DNA of 64,000 bases from Caryophanales bacterium UBA4691 (GCA_002404865.1 DHKP01000011.1:11723-75722), one strand, 5' to 3'; positions 53,371 to 63,666 are shown, counted from the first letter of the stretch. Program-made: numbers and translations. The notes: generated by a model not told the origin, from the sequence alone.

Positions 53371-54369
53371 TCAAGCAAACATTGCGTCTAAATCACGGAT
53401 AAAGAGGTCTAACTCCTCGAGTGATTTTATTTTAGCGCCGCTCGCTTGGGCATGTCCGCCACCATGATACTTCACCGCGATAGGGGAGATGTCTTCTTTT
53501 TTGCTGCGAATGGAAATTCTCCAGCAGTAATCTTTCGGGTTTGGGTCTTCCGTTATTGAACACCAAGCATTAATGCCCTCTATGTTCGAAAAAAGATTGA
53601 CGTTATCTTTGCCTTGCTCTGTGACAATGCCAAGTTCTTCTTGGATTTTGCTAGGCAAGAGGTAATAAGCAACGCCGTGTTTACTTACTTTGAAGTGATT
53701 CAAAATATAGGCAGTTACTTTTAAGTCGCTTATCTTCTTTTCATACATCGAAAGATAGATTTCAGTGATGTCGATACCGGTTTCCAATAAAGACATCGCA
53801 CAGGCAAATGTTTTATCCGTCGTACTGCTATATTGGAAGCGTCCGCTATCGCCAACGATGCCTATGTATAAGTAACGGGCGGCTTCTTTCGACAATTTCT
53901 TCTTAGGCCAAGTTAATAAAAACGAAGAAACGAGTTCAGCGGCAGCTGCGCTATCTGTATCGAGCAAAGAATATCTAGCGATTTCTCTTTTGCAGGGATG
54001 GTGATCGATTTTGCAGATACAGCTTGCCTTCGTATAGCGAGGATCGGCGATTCGCTCGTGATCACCTACATCTAGAACAATCGCCAAAAACGGCGTAGAA
54101 AACCAGGAATCGTTTAGGCGCTCGGTTTCCGGGAATAATCGTGGAGTGAAAGAAACGTGATTATCTCCCAGAAAGTGGACTTCTTTGTTTGGAAAGTTTT
54201 CCTTTAAGAAAGTGACCAATCCCATTTGGCTACCCATCGCGTCATAATCGGGTTTAATATGACGAAAAACAGCGATTCTATCATATTTAGCGATTGCTTT
54301 TCGGAGGGCGGAGAAAACTGCTTTATGCCCTTTTGCATACTCCTTTAAAACTTTGTTAGGGGCGCTCAT
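53371..54369 (-). CDS. DHH-family phosphoesterase, NrnA-like (nanoRNase / pAp phosphatase)
   Basis: A 332-residue enzyme. Motif I is RHIKPDYDAMGSQ (family HxxPDxDA), motif II is VLDVGD, and the DHH motif is KIDHHP. The DHHA1 end has KYHGGGHAQASGAK (the GGGH substrate motif). NrnA proteins degrade short RNA fragments and dephosphorylate 3'-phosphoadenosine-5'-phosphate. The ATG overlaps the ackA stop by four bases. The exact substrate range is inferred from the family. Confidence 0.9.
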   Translation of the reverse strand: MSAPNKVLKEYAKGHKAVFSALRKAIAKYDRIAVFRHIKPDYDAMGSQMGLVTFLKENFPNKEVHFLGDNHVSFTPRLFPETERLNDSWFSTPFLAIVLDVGDHERIADPRYTKASCICKIDHHPCKREIARYSLLDTDSAAAAELVSSFLLTWPKKKLSKEAARYLYIGIVGDSGRFQYSSTTDKTFACAMSLLETGIDITEIYLSMYEKKISDLKVTAYILNHFKVSKHGVAYYLLPSKIQEELGIVTEQGKDNVNLFSNIEGINAWCSITEDPNPKDYCWRISIRSKKEDISPIAVKYHGGGHAQASGAKIKSLEELDLFIRDLDAMFA

Positions 54370-55568
54370 AAAGTTCCTTCGTAAGCTTTCATGCAGTCGC
54401 GAGCAATCATTACTTCCTCATCAGTTGGTATAACTGCAACTTTAATCGCGCTATTTTTTTTAGAAATCAAAGCTTCTTCACCATGAAGTGCATCGTTTGC
54501 TTTTTCATCGATTTCTAGGTGAAGTGCTTCTTTGACATTATCGAGAACGGCTTTGCGAAAATAGCCGCTATTTTCGCCAACTCCAGCGCTGAAGATGATT
54601 AAATCGGCACCGCCCAACCTCACAAAATACGAACCAATATAATCTGCGACTCTTCTAGCCCAAAGTTTGACGGAAGTAATGGCTCTATCGTTGCCTTCTA
54701 AGGCGGCTTTTTCGATATCGCGGGTATCATTAGAAACACCAGATACGCCTAAGAAACCGCTCTTTTTGTTTAAAATATCGTAAAGTTCGTCGGGGCTTAG
54801 TTTGGCATTATCGCAAAGATAATCAAAAACGCTTGGATCGATATCTCCGCATCTAGTTCCCATCATGACGCCGCCTAATGGGGTCAATCCCATTGAAGTT
54901 GCAACGCATTTTCCATCTCGGATTGCGCATAAGGAAGCCCCTGATCCTAAATGGCAGGAGATGATTCTAGTTCCTTTGCGGTTATTTAAGAAATCTTTGT
55001 TGCCCTTTATTGCTAGATAGTTATGGCTTGTTCCGTGTGCACCATATCTACGGCAATCGTATTTTTCACTTAATTCATAAGGAATTGGGAATAGATAATC
55101 TTCTTTTTCCATCGTTTGGTGAAAAGCGGTGTCGAATACGGCGATTGCGATTGCGTGAGGCAAAGCTTTTTTAAAGGCGTGGTAGCCAACTAGATGCGCT
55201 GGAGCGTGTAAGGGGTCTAAAGGAATTAATTTGGTTACTTTTTCTTCGGTTTCATCGTTAAAATAGGCGGATTTTGAAAAGAATTTACCGCCTTGCACGA
55301 CACGATGGCCGACGACTTTTATCTCTTCTAAATCTTTCACGATTCCATATTCTTTTAAAGCGTTTAAGACAAGGGATACGCCAACACTATGATCTAAAAT
55401 AGGAAGAATTTTTTGGAATTTTTGTCCATTGTATTTTAAGCCAAAGATGCCATCATCGTGACCGATTCTTTCGACATTTCCTGAACAAATCACTTTTTCT
55501 TCTGGCATTTCATAGAGCTTATATTTTAAAGAAGAGCTCCCTGCGTTTACTGCCATGCATTTAATCAT
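54366..55568 (-). CDS. ackA: Acetate kinase
   Basis: A 400-residue enzyme converting acetyl-phosphate and ADP to acetate and ATP. The opening MAVNAGSSSLKYKLYEM, FDTAFHQTM, SCHLGSGASLCAI and MGLTPLGGVMMGTRCGDIDPS are all conserved. A GTGAGG ribosome site precedes the ATG. It leads a two-gene operon with the NrnA-like gene. The inverted repeat TATCTT-CGA-AAGATA (55584-55598) lies in its leader. Confidence 0.97.
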   Translation of the reverse strand: MIKCMAVNAGSSSLKYKLYEMPEEKVICSGNVERIGHDDGIFGLKYNGQKFQKILPILDHSVGVSLVLNALKEYGIVKDLEEIKVVGHRVVQGGKFFSKSAYFNDETEEKVTKLIPLDPLHAPAHLVGYHAFKKALPHAIAIAVFDTAFHQTMEKEDYLFPIPYELSEKYDCRRYGAHGTSHNYLAIKGNKDFLNNRKGTRIISCHLGSGASLCAIRDGKCVATSMGLTPLGGVMMGTRCGDIDPSVFDYLCDNAKLSPDELYDILNKKSGFLGVSGVSNDTRDIEKAALEGNDRAITSVKLWARRVADYIGSYFVRLGGADLIIFSAGVGENSGYFRKAVLDNVKEALHLEIDEKANDALHGEEALISKKNSAIKVAVIPTDEEVMIARDCMKAYEGTL

Positions 55569-55583
55569 TGATTATTACCTCAC

Positions 55584-55598
55584 TATCTTCGAAAGATA
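55584..55598. repeat. Short inverted repeat upstream of ackA
   Basis: TATCTT and AAGATA arms around CGA. On the minus strand it lies just after a TAATAT that could be the ackA -10, so it might be an operator or an mRNA 5' hairpin. This is weak evidence. Confidence 0.3.
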
Positions 55599-56152
55599 TA
55601 TTAGACTAGATATGGGAAACCTTAAAGCCATTTTATGTTCGATTTCGAGACCAAATCCCTCTATTTTTGGTGCGCAAATCGCCTTTTTCCAGACGTGCTT
55701 TTTTCTTTTTCGCTGTTTAATTTTTCTCTTTAAAGATTGCTCTCCTTGTCGCGTTTCTTTCAAAGTAAAATTAATCTTTTTAAGAGCAACCTCGATAGCA
55801 AAACCTGACAAATCTTTTACTTTTTATTAGTTTCAAGGTTTTCCTTTTCATTAATCTGTCCTTTCGCTCTTGGATAGGCTGATTTTTAGAATAGTTACCA
55901 AAAATCTTTCTTGTTGCTTTAAAAAAGTTCTATTCGAAAGTTTACATCTTTCAATAAAAATGGTTACTTAAAAAGTTTTTGTAAAGATTATTTATTTTTC
56001 TTATAGTCCTCAATAAAAAAGTAAATTTCACTCTGTTTTTAGAGAAAGAATTTCGTCTATTAAGAAACAAGTGCATCTAAAATCTCGAATAGTTTGTTCT
56101 TTCTTCCGGCAATTATCCTTGAAAATCTTCTCCTTTTCAAAAAGAAAACAAG
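55599..56152. other. AT-rich intergenic region without a recognisable gene
   Basis: About 600 bases lie between the divergent ackA and transporter genes. Short open frames on both strands give lysine- or phenylalanine-rich products without a ribosome site or any family resemblance. A weak inverted repeat GAAAG-N7-CTTTC is at 55936-55952. A TATATT near 56153 may be the -10 for the transporter. I see no RNA gene. Confidence 0.6.
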
Positions 56153-56171
56153 CGTATATTCTAAGGCTAAT

Positions 56172-57620
56172 ATGAAAGACACAACGAAAAAAGAAAGTGG
56201 CGGTCCTTCTCTTAAACTGAATGTAAAACGTACCGCAATCATCGGGTTCGCATTTTTCGGTATCTTGCTTTTATGGCAAGTTTATGATGTGTGGTGTGCC
56301 CCCTTTTTAACGAACCTTTTTATGGATGCTTTTCACACCAGCAAATCCGAAGAAGTCACATACCTAGTAGGTTTAGTTATGGCGATGGACAATCTTGCTG
56401 CTTTAGTCTTGATGCCAATTTTCGGAAAACTCAGCGACAAGACGCACACGAAAATCGGAAAACGAATGCCTTACATTCTCATAGGAACTTTCGTTTGCGC
56501 GATTGCTTTTCCTTTTATTCCCGTTTTCTTTTATTACAACAATATTGCGGGCGTTATTGCAATGATGGCAATCGTTGTTTGCTTTGCGATGATGTATCGT
56601 AATCCAGCCGTTGCCTTAATGCCGGATTTAACGCCCAAACCGCTTCGCTCAAAAGCCAACGGCATCATCAACATCATGGGCTATTTCGGTGGAGCCTTCG
56701 CGATGGTAGTTGGCATTTTCTTTGCCTATTCAGCCTATTTAGGAAATGAAGGCACGGATAACTGGGCTTATCACAATTTTTGGGTAATTGAGATCCCGTT
56801 TTTGGTTGCGAGCGTCTTGATGGTTATCTCCGCGCTGATTCTTTTCTTTAGCATTAACGAAAACGAACTCAGTGAAAGACTCGCCAAAGATATGGAAGAA
56901 GGGGATAAAGAAGCCGCTGTTATCGATTCGGTAGAAGATGACACCGAAAAACCAATGAGCAAAGCGAACAAAATCATGCTTTTGCTCATTCTGGGTGCTG
57001 AATTCTTCTGGTTTATGTCTGAAAATGGCGTTAACACGTTCATGACTGTCTATTCGCTTGATTATTTGAAGGTTTCTTCTGCATCGAACATGATTATGAC
57101 GATTGTAGGTGGAGTCGGATCAGTTTTGGGTTATGCAATCGGAGGATTCATCGCTGCGAAAATCGGACGAAAATGGACGATTGTGTCTGGCCTATCATTG
57201 ACTTTATTTGGCACTGCCCTCTGGCTTATTTTCCAATTTGCAATCGGGAAAGGTGCCCCGATTAACGGAACTCTTAATTATGCCTTCCCCTGGTATCTTT
57301 ATTTAGTTTGGCCGCTTAAAGGGTTTGGCATGTCCCTAGTTCATCTCAATAGTTTCCCGATGGTTGTTGAGCTATGTTCCAAAAAGAAAATTGGTCAATT
57401 CACTGGTTACTATTATATGTCTTCGATGACTGCCCAAACCGTTACGCCGATTTTATTGGGCCTATTGTTATTGAATAAGCATTTGGATTGGAGTTTCCTC
57501 CCAGTCTACGCTCTTATCACGCTTGCCATTTCTTTAGGGATATTCTTCTTTGTCAAAAACGTTAAAACCACAAAGACACAATTTAAAAAAGGGCTAGAAG
57601 GAATCGGGGAGGACGACTGA
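56172..57620 (+). CDS. MFS sugar transporter, SLC45-like
   Basis: A 482-residue polytopic protein with about 12 hydrophobic segments. The first segment with LLLWQVYDVWCAPFL, the cytoplasmic loop GKLSDKTHTKIGKRMPYILIG and RSKANGIINIMGYFGG near residue 165 are features of the SLC45/glycoside-type MFS family, whose bacterial members include maltose and sucrose carriers. I used the ATG at 56172; the open frame extends 26 residues upstream without a ribosome site. The cluster of alpha-glucan enzymes downstream supports a maltose or maltodextrin substrate. Its stop overlaps the next gene (TGATG). Confidence 0.82.
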   Translation: MKDTTKKESGGPSLKLNVKRTAIIGFAFFGILLLWQVYDVWCAPFLTNLFMDAFHTSKSEEVTYLVGLVMAMDNLAALVLMPIFGKLSDKTHTKIGKRMPYILIGTFVCAIAFPFIPVFFYYNNIAGVIAMMAIVVCFAMMYRNPAVALMPDLTPKPLRSKANGIINIMGYFGGAFAMVVGIFFAYSAYLGNEGTDNWAYHNFWVIEIPFLVASVLMVISALILFFSINENELSERLAKDMEEGDKEAAVIDSVEDDTEKPMSKANKIMLLLILGAEFFWFMSENGVNTFMTVYSLDYLKVSSASNMIMTIVGGVGSVLGYAIGGFIAAKIGRKWTIVSGLSLTLFGTALWLIFQFAIGKGAPINGTLNYAFPWYLYLVWPLKGFGMSLVHLNSFPMVVELCSKKKIGQFTGYYYMSSMTAQTVTPILLGLLLLNKHLDWSFLPVYALITLAISLGIFFFVKNVKTTKTQFKKGLEGIGEDD

Positions 57621-58597
57621 TGCCTGCCATTCTTACCCACTATGCTTTTGCTCTCGATATGCTTCCTTATTGCTCTTCTTCTTTCAAAAAGGCAATTTTT
57701 ATTGGAACTCAGGGGCCTGACCCATTCTTTTTCTATGGGCAATTGCCTTGGAAAAGAAGGAGCAAGGACCGTTTAGAAGTGAATCGCTTTGGCAGTTTCC
57801 TTCATCATACGGATATCGCTCCTATCTATAGCGCGATGATGAAAATCGCTTCTAATTCGGAAGACAAAGATCTTTATTTTGCCTATATCGAAGGACTTTT
57901 GCTTCATTATTGCCTTGATAGAGAATGCCACGCCTATATTTTTCCCGCAAGCGGCTTTTCTAACGATCCACTCGTAAACAAAAGATATGGCGTTTTGCAT
58001 ACTTATTTTGAAACGATGATCGATTCATTAATCAGCAACTCGAAAGGAATCTATACGGTTAGGCCACAAAAATATCTCTCTATATCGCGAGAAGCACTCC
58101 GCAAAATTAGTTTGCTTTGGTACAAAACGAATCTCGAAACGCTTAATGACCCTTCGATTCACGAAGATACTTTTTATCTTTCTTTAAAGGATTACCGCTC
58201 GGTTTTGCGTCTTACCAATACGCCTCATTATTTTTCAAAAGCCTTTATTCGTCTTGTTGCCGGGAAAGAATCTTTGCCTAGCGCGATGAATATCCCTAAA
58301 TCTATTCCATCTAATCTTTCTTCCATCGACTTTTTAAACAAGAATCATTCGGCTTGGCCTGATATGGTAAATGGCAAAAAGCACACGGAATCTTTTTTCG
58401 ATCTAGAGGAACTCGCCAAAAGAGATTTTCTTGAGGTCCATCATTTGATTGAATGCGCAAAAAACGGGGGAGACGTCGAGAAAGAGCTCTCCTTTTTCGT
58501 TGGTTCAATCTGCCATGATGGATGCAATCCTTCTTTACAAAGGCGATTCGCAAAACCCCGTTGGCCTCTTTCTATTCTTCCAAAAGAAGAACATTAA
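57620..58597 (+). CDS. Zinc-dependent phospholipase C-like protein
   Basis: A 325-residue protein opening with MPAILTHYAFALDMLPY, followed by GTQGPDPFFFYGQL, SFLHHTD and YIEGLLLHYCLDRECHAYIFP. The spaced His/Asp residues are those of the zinc-dependent phospholipase C / S1-P1 nuclease fold (Zn_dep_PLPC). There is no signal peptide, so it is cytoplasmic, unlike secreted clostridial PLC. The substrate is unknown. It is translationally coupled to the transporter gene. Confidence 0.8.
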   Translation: MPAILTHYAFALDMLPYCSSSFKKAIFIGTQGPDPFFFYGQLPWKRRSKDRLEVNRFGSFLHHTDIAPIYSAMMKIASNSEDKDLYFAYIEGLLLHYCLDRECHAYIFPASGFSNDPLVNKRYGVLHTYFETMIDSLISNSKGIYTVRPQKYLSISREALRKISLLWYKTNLETLNDPSIHEDTFYLSLKDYRSVLRLTNTPHYFSKAFIRLVAGKESLPSAMNIPKSIPSNLSSIDFLNKNHSAWPDMVNGKKHTESFFDLEELAKRDFLEVHHLIECAKNGGDVEKELSFFVGSICHDGCNPSLQRRFAKPRWPLSILPKEEH

Positions 58598-58755
58598 ACG
58601 AGAAAAGGTAATATCTGATTCTCTTTTCGGGTGCGAGTAATAAAAGCAACCAAAACCATAAAAATATTTACTAATAGAAGCGAACAATCCACTTGCTTTA
58701 TTTTTATTTGATAAGTTTAAGCGCTCTCAGACTTTTTACTCTTTATAAAAATCAG

Positions 58756-58761
58756 TATACT
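58756..58761 (+). promoter_or_regulatory. -10 box of the glgB-glgP operon
   Basis: TATACT, 20 bases before the glgB ATG at 58782. The leader would be only about 14 bases, AT-rich, with no clear ribosome site. Confidence 0.45.
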
Positions 58762-58781
58762 AATGGGGTATTTTATTAATT

Positions 58782-60692
58782 ATGGCATTTGGAATTCTTT
58801 ATGACTATTTATTGGGGCAATCAACCCATGCGTTCGACTATTTTGGCGCTCATTTTGGTACTTTAGAGTTACCTAGAGAAAACAAAAGTGAAAAGCCCGT
58901 TATTGTATCCGGCGTTACTTTTCGACTTTATGCCCCTTTAGCGGAAGACGTTTCTGTGATTGGCGAATGGAACAACTGGGATGTTACCGCCAATAAGATG
59001 AAGAAAGTCGATCCCTGTGGCTGCTTTGAGACTTTCGTTCCAGGTCTTCACAATTATGAATGCTATAAATTCCATTTCAAAAATGCGAAAGGGCAATATG
59101 TAGATAAAGCAGACCCATTTGCTTTTTTTAGCGAAATGAGGCCGCAATCTTGCTCTCGCGTTTTCGACATTCGCAATTTTGCTTGGCATGATAAAAAATG
59201 GCTTAAAAAGCGTAACCGCAATTTCGATAATGCGATGAGCATTTACGAAATCCATCTTGGCTCTTGGAAAGGCAAAATCGATGGGCGTTTCCCTAGCTAT
59301 GAAGAAGTTGCGGATTATCTCATTCCTTATTTAAAAGAAACCGGTTATACCCATGTTGAGATTATGCCAATTACTCAATATCCTTTTGATGGTTCTTGGG
59401 GATATCAAGCAACCGGGTTCTATAGTGTGGATTCTCGATATGGGAACCCGTTCCAGCTCATGAGCTTTGTCGACCGGCTTCACCAAGCGGGTTTTGGGGT
59501 GATTTTAGATTTCGCTCCGGTTCATTTCGCGACCGATAGCTATGCTTTGCGGGAATATGACGGCTCTCATTTATTTGAATATAGCGATGAAGCACACGCT
59601 TATTCCCCATGGGGTAGTTGCTTATTCGATTTAGGAAAAGACCCGGTCCGTTCTTTCTTAATGAGCGCGATGAATTATTTCTTGACCTATTTCCATTTCG
59701 ATGGAATCCGCGTTGATGCGGTGAGTAATCTCGTTTATTGGGACGGGAATAAAAACCATGGCGAAAACGATGGCGCGCTCGAATTCATTCGTAGACTAAA
59801 CGGAAAACTTCATTATGAGCATCCATCGATTATGATGATTGCGGAAGATAGCACCGATTATTTAGGCGTGACTCGACCGGTTGAATACGGTGGGTTAGGT
59901 TTCGACTATAAATGGGACTTAGGATGGATGAATGACACTTTGAAGTATTATTCTCTCGACCCCATTTATAAAAAGTGGGACCACAACAAATTAACATTCT
60001 CCATGGCTTATTTTTATAGCGAAAACTTCCTTTTGCCCTTATCGCATGACGAAGTGGTGCATGGGAAAGGAACCATCATCAACAAAATGTATGGCGATTA
60101 CGAAACGAAATTCGCTTTATTAAGAAACTTATTCACTTATCAATTCGCTCATCCTGGGAAGAAACTCAATTTCATGGGGAATGAGCTTGGAAGTTTCGAT
60201 GAATGGAACGAAAACCGTTCCTTGCCCTGGAATTTATTAACTTATCCCAAGCACGATTCCATTCGACGCCTCGTTCGTGACCTTAATCTCATTTATCGCG
60301 ACGAGAAAGCAATGCACTTCGAAGAGCATAATCCGGCTCATTTTTCTTGGACGCTTGTGGATAATTGCGATCAAAGCGTTTTTGCTTTTACGCGAAAAGT
60401 CTGTGATAGCGAATTATTATTTGTCTTTAATATGACTCCGAATTATTACTCGAATTACGATATCGGCGTCTATAGCGAAGGAGAATGGTTTGAATTGTTC
60501 AATAGCGATAAGGACGTTTATGGTGGGAACAATCAATATAATGGTTTGCCTTGTTTTACTTCCCTAGGGGCTCCAGAAGGGCGGCCATTTCACATTACTA
60601 TTAAGTTAGGGAGTTACGCGGCGCTTATTATGAAGCGAAAGACGGCTAAGAAAGTCGTATCAAAAGGAAAAAAAGCTCGCAAAGTCAACTAA
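58782..60692 (+). CDS. glgB: 1,4-alpha-glucan branching enzyme
   Basis: A 636-residue GH13 enzyme that makes alpha-1,6 branches in glycogen. The N-terminal CBM48 (VSVIGEWNNWDVTANKM) precedes the barrel. Key motifs are YEIHLGSWKG, MPITQYPFDGSWGYQATGFY near residue 200, the nucleophile Asp in GIRVDAVSN (about 306-314), the acid Glu in MIAEDST (about 352) and SHDEVVHGKG near 424. The C-terminus ends in a basic tail (KKVVSKGKKARKV). It leads an operon with glgP. Confidence 0.96.
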   Translation: MAFGILYDYLLGQSTHAFDYFGAHFGTLELPRENKSEKPVIVSGVTFRLYAPLAEDVSVIGEWNNWDVTANKMKKVDPCGCFETFVPGLHNYECYKFHFKNAKGQYVDKADPFAFFSEMRPQSCSRVFDIRNFAWHDKKWLKKRNRNFDNAMSIYEIHLGSWKGKIDGRFPSYEEVADYLIPYLKETGYTHVEIMPITQYPFDGSWGYQATGFYSVDSRYGNPFQLMSFVDRLHQAGFGVILDFAPVHFATDSYALREYDGSHLFEYSDEAHAYSPWGSCLFDLGKDPVRSFLMSAMNYFLTYFHFDGIRVDAVSNLVYWDGNKNHGENDGALEFIRRLNGKLHYEHPSIMMIAEDSTDYLGVTRPVEYGGLGFDYKWDLGWMNDTLKYYSLDPIYKKWDHNKLTFSMAYFYSENFLLPLSHDEVVHGKGTIINKMYGDYETKFALLRNLFTYQFAHPGKKLNFMGNELGSFDEWNENRSLPWNLLTYPKHDSIRRLVRDLNLIYRDEKAMHFEEHNPAHFSWTLVDNCDQSVFAFTRKVCDSELLFVFNMTPNYYSNYDIGVYSEGEWFELFNSDKDVYGGNNQYNGLPCFTSLGAPEGRPFHITIKLGSYAALIMKRKTAKKVVSKGKKARKVN

Positions 60693-60711
60693 AAGGGAGA
60701 GGAGTATTCGT

Positions 60712-63132
60712 ATGTTTCAGAACAAATTGGATTTTAAGCAGGATTTCGAAAGAAGGCTAAGCGAAAAATACGGTCGCAGCGTTGAAGATAGTCACATTAC
60801 GGAACGTTATGACATTTTAGGGGAAATGGTACGCGATTATGCTGGCTACGATTGGAGAGCGTGCCGCGAAGCCATGTTCAAAGGGAAAAACAAGCAAGCC
60901 ATCTATTTTTCGATGGAATTCCTTATTGGAAGGCTATTAGTTAATAACATGCAAAACCTCGGCATTTATAATGTCGCGAAAGACGGATTGGCGGAATTTG
61001 GCATCGATATTAACGAGCTAGAGGATCTTGAGCCAGATGCAGGGCTAGGAAACGGCGGCTTAGGCCGCTTAGCTGCTTGTTTTCTCGATAGTAGTGCTTC
61101 TTTAGGATATCCAGTACACGGAAACACCATCCGCTATGAATATGGTTTTTTCCGCCAAAAATTTGTGGATGGGAAACAAATCGAATTGCCAGACCAGTGG
61201 CTTAGCAACGGGTTCGTTTTTGAGGTCAGAAAGCCGAAGCATGCCGTGGAAGTCTCTTTTTATGGACAAGCTGAAACTTATATAAAGCCCGATGGCAATT
61301 ATGCGATTCGGACGGTGAATGCTCGCTGCGTTCGCGCTGTCCCCTATGACGTTAGTGTCGTTGGATACCGCAATGGCGTTGCCAATACTTTGCGCTTATG
61401 GAGCGCTGAACCAAGCGAAAAAAATCTTCCTACCGATTGCTCCTTCAATGAATATTTAGCAACTCTTAAAGAACTTTGCTTCGGCTTATATCCCGATGAT
61501 TCGACTGAGCACGGGAGATTGCTTCGCCTCCGTCAACAATATTTTCTCGTCTCGGCTGGGCTTCAATCCTGCATGAGGGGACATTTGCGCCGATATGGCA
61601 CTTTAAAGAACTTCGCTGATAAATATTGCTTCCAGCTTAATGACACCCATCCGATTTTGGCAATTCCGGAAATGATGCGTTTACTCATGGATGAATATGG
61701 TTTTGGCTGGGATGAAGCTTGGGATATTGTAAATCACTCGATTGCCTATACGAACCATACGGTTATGCCTGAAGCTTTGGAAAAATGGCCCGTTAGCTAT
61801 ATGCAAGGATTACTTCCTCGCATCTATATGATTATCGAAGAAATCAATCGCCGCTTTAACAATTACATGGTTGAAAAAGGCGTTGACCCAGATAAACGTT
61901 ATCAAATGTCTATTATTCGCGATGGACAAATTCATATGACCAACATGGCGATATACGCTGGCTATAGCGTGAATGGCGTTGCTAAGATTCATACCGAAAT
62001 TCTTGAAAACTACACCTTTAAGAATTTTTATGAGCTTTTTCCGAATAAATTTTCCAATAAGACGAATGGCGTAACCCATCGCCGCTGGCTACTATACGCA
62101 AACCCTTCCTTAGCGAAAATCATCACCGACAAGATTGGCGATGAATGGATTCGCAACCCAGATAAGCTAATTGATTTTGAAAAATTCGCTGGGGATAAGA
62201 AAACCCAGGATGCCATTTTGAAATCAAAGTACGAAAATAAAGTCAAATTCGCGAAATTCGTCGCTAAACAATATGGGATAGAAATTGACCCGACTAGCAT
62301 TTTCGATACCCAAATCAAACGCCTTCATGCCTACAAACGCCAATTGCTCAATGTTTTTCATATTATGAACGAGTATTTGACGTTCAAAGACAATCCGCAA
62401 AAATTCACGATGATTCCGCACACTTATATTTTTGGCGCGAAAGCCGCTCCAAGCTATGAATATGCGAAAAGAATCATCGAATTAATTCTTTCCGTTGCCG
62501 ATGTCATCAATCATGACGAAGAGGCGAACAAATTCATGAAAATCGTCTTTGTGGAGAATTATGGCGTCACTTTGGCCGAAAAGATTATTCCCGCTACAGA
62601 CATAAGCGAGCAAATCTCAACCGCTGGAAAAGAAGCGAGCGGAACAAGCAACATGAAACTCATGATGAATGGCGCGATTACTTTAGGAACGCTTGATGGC
62701 GCCAATATTGAAATCGCGAATTTAGCGGGGGAAGAAAACGAAGTCATCTTTGGACTTACCGCAAGTGAAGTTCAATCGATGGTGGATAGCGGTAACTACA
62801 ACCCTTGGGATATTTATAATTCTAACGCTTCCATTAAACGCGTTTTGGATAGCTTATTCACCGGGCCATGGGCGAAAAACGACCGTTTCAGATTCATCTT
62901 CGATGAAATCATGAACCATGGCGATCAATATTTTATTTTAGCAGATTATGTTAGTTATGCTGAGGCTTGCCAAAGAGCGAATGATTTCTATAAGGATAAA
63001 CGTGCGTTTGCCTATGCATCCATTATGAATATCGCTCGCAGTGGCCATTTCTCTAGCGATCGTACCATCGAAGAATATAATCGTGATATCTGGCATTTAA
63101 AGAAAATCAACGTGAGAGCAGACGATGAATAA
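60712..63132 (+). CDS. glgP: Glycogen/maltodextrin phosphorylase
   Basis: An 806-residue PLP enzyme releasing glucose-1-phosphate from alpha-1,4 glucan. Conserved parts are EDLEPDAGLGNGGLGRLAAC (about residues 103-122), QLNDTHPILAIPEMMRL, and EASGTSNMKLMMNGAITLGT (about 638-657), which contains the PLP lysine near 645. It starts 19 bases after glgB with a GGGAGAGGAG ribosome site and overlaps the dUTPase gene by eight bases. Whether stored glycogen or imported maltodextrin is the main substrate is not visible. Confidence 0.96.
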   Translation: MFQNKLDFKQDFERRLSEKYGRSVEDSHITERYDILGEMVRDYAGYDWRACREAMFKGKNKQAIYFSMEFLIGRLLVNNMQNLGIYNVAKDGLAEFGIDINELEDLEPDAGLGNGGLGRLAACFLDSSASLGYPVHGNTIRYEYGFFRQKFVDGKQIELPDQWLSNGFVFEVRKPKHAVEVSFYGQAETYIKPDGNYAIRTVNARCVRAVPYDVSVVGYRNGVANTLRLWSAEPSEKNLPTDCSFNEYLATLKELCFGLYPDDSTEHGRLLRLRQQYFLVSAGLQSCMRGHLRRYGTLKNFADKYCFQLNDTHPILAIPEMMRLLMDEYGFGWDEAWDIVNHSIAYTNHTVMPEALEKWPVSYMQGLLPRIYMIIEEINRRFNNYMVEKGVDPDKRYQMSIIRDGQIHMTNMAIYAGYSVNGVAKIHTEILENYTFKNFYELFPNKFSNKTNGVTHRRWLLYANPSLAKIITDKIGDEWIRNPDKLIDFEKFAGDKKTQDAILKSKYENKVKFAKFVAKQYGIEIDPTSIFDTQIKRLHAYKRQLLNVFHIMNEYLTFKDNPQKFTMIPHTYIFGAKAAPSYEYAKRIIELILSVADVINHDEEANKFMKIVFVENYGVTLAEKIIPATDISEQISTAGKEASGTSNMKLMMNGAITLGTLDGANIEIANLAGEENEVIFGLTASEVQSMVDSGNYNPWDIYNSNASIKRVLDSLFTGPWAKNDRFRFIFDEIMNHGDQYFILADYVSYAEACQRANDFYKDKRAFAYASIMNIARSGHFSSDRTIEEYNRDIWHLKKINVRADDE

Positions 63133-63619
63133 TATTGATGTTACCCCATTATTCGCCCTACAAAGCGGCTTAGATAATGAAATTCATAAACTTCATCACG
63201 AAAGCTATGGTTCGACGCTTCATAAGCGGATTCTAGCTTTGTTTGTGGAACTCGGGGAGTTTGCGAATGAAACGCGCTGCTTTAAGTTTTGGAGCGAGAA
63301 AGGCCCATCTCCAAAAGCTGTGATTCTCGACGAATACGCGGATGCTTTGCATTTTTTCTTATCGTTAGGATTAGCAATTGGCGTTAAGGAAATGAAAGCG
63401 GATTTTGCGCCTCGATATACTAACATTGTGGAGCAATTAGAAGCAGTATATGTTGATGTCGCTTCTTTTAGTGAGCACCTGGATGAAAGCCATTATAAAA
63501 CGGCATTTGGAGATTTCTTGAATCTTCTTCCTCTGCTTAATTATAGCGAAGATGACCTAATTAGCGCTTACAAGAAAAAATTGGCCGTCAATTACGCCCG
63601 ACAGGAAAATCACTATTGA
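63125..63619 (+). CDS. Dimeric all-alpha dUTP diphosphatase
   Basis: A 164-residue member of the dUTPase_2 / MazG-like all-alpha family. The metal motif ELGEFANETRCFKFWS (near residues 39-54) and DEYADALHF (near 70) give the ExxE and DxxD pattern. It removes dUTP and provides dUMP. The gene overlaps glgP by eight bases, an unusual link of nucleotide clean-up to glycogen use that is probably only a matter of co-transcription. A terminator follows. Confidence 0.87.
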   Translation: MNNIDVTPLFALQSGLDNEIHKLHHESYGSTLHKRILALFVELGEFANETRCFKFWSEKGPSPKAVILDEYADALHFFLSLGLAIGVKEMKADFAPRYTNIVEQLEAVYVDVASFSEHLDESHYKTAFGDFLNLLPLLNYSEDDLISAYKKKLAVNYARQENHY

Positions 63620-63633
63620 TTCACCATAAATAC

Positions 63634-63666
63634 AAGGATTTTTGCGAAATTCCTTTATTTTTTCTT
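63634..63666 (+). terminator. Terminator after the glgB-glgP-dUTPase operon
   Basis: AAGGA (63634-63638) pairs with TCCTT (63651-63655), with partly paired TTT/AAA in the loop region, followed by a T-rich run. Confidence 0.65.

Noticed and set aside
55555..55830. Plus-strand open frame and an opposite Lys-rich frame (55575-55811) in the gap upstream of ackA
   Set aside because: Low-complexity products, no ribosome site, no family resemblance; the minus frame starts only at a TTG.
60712..63132. PLP-site motif SGTSNMK of glgP differing from the textbook SGTGNMK
   Set aside because: The Ser variant is common in glycogen phosphorylases of Firmicutes, so it is not unusual.
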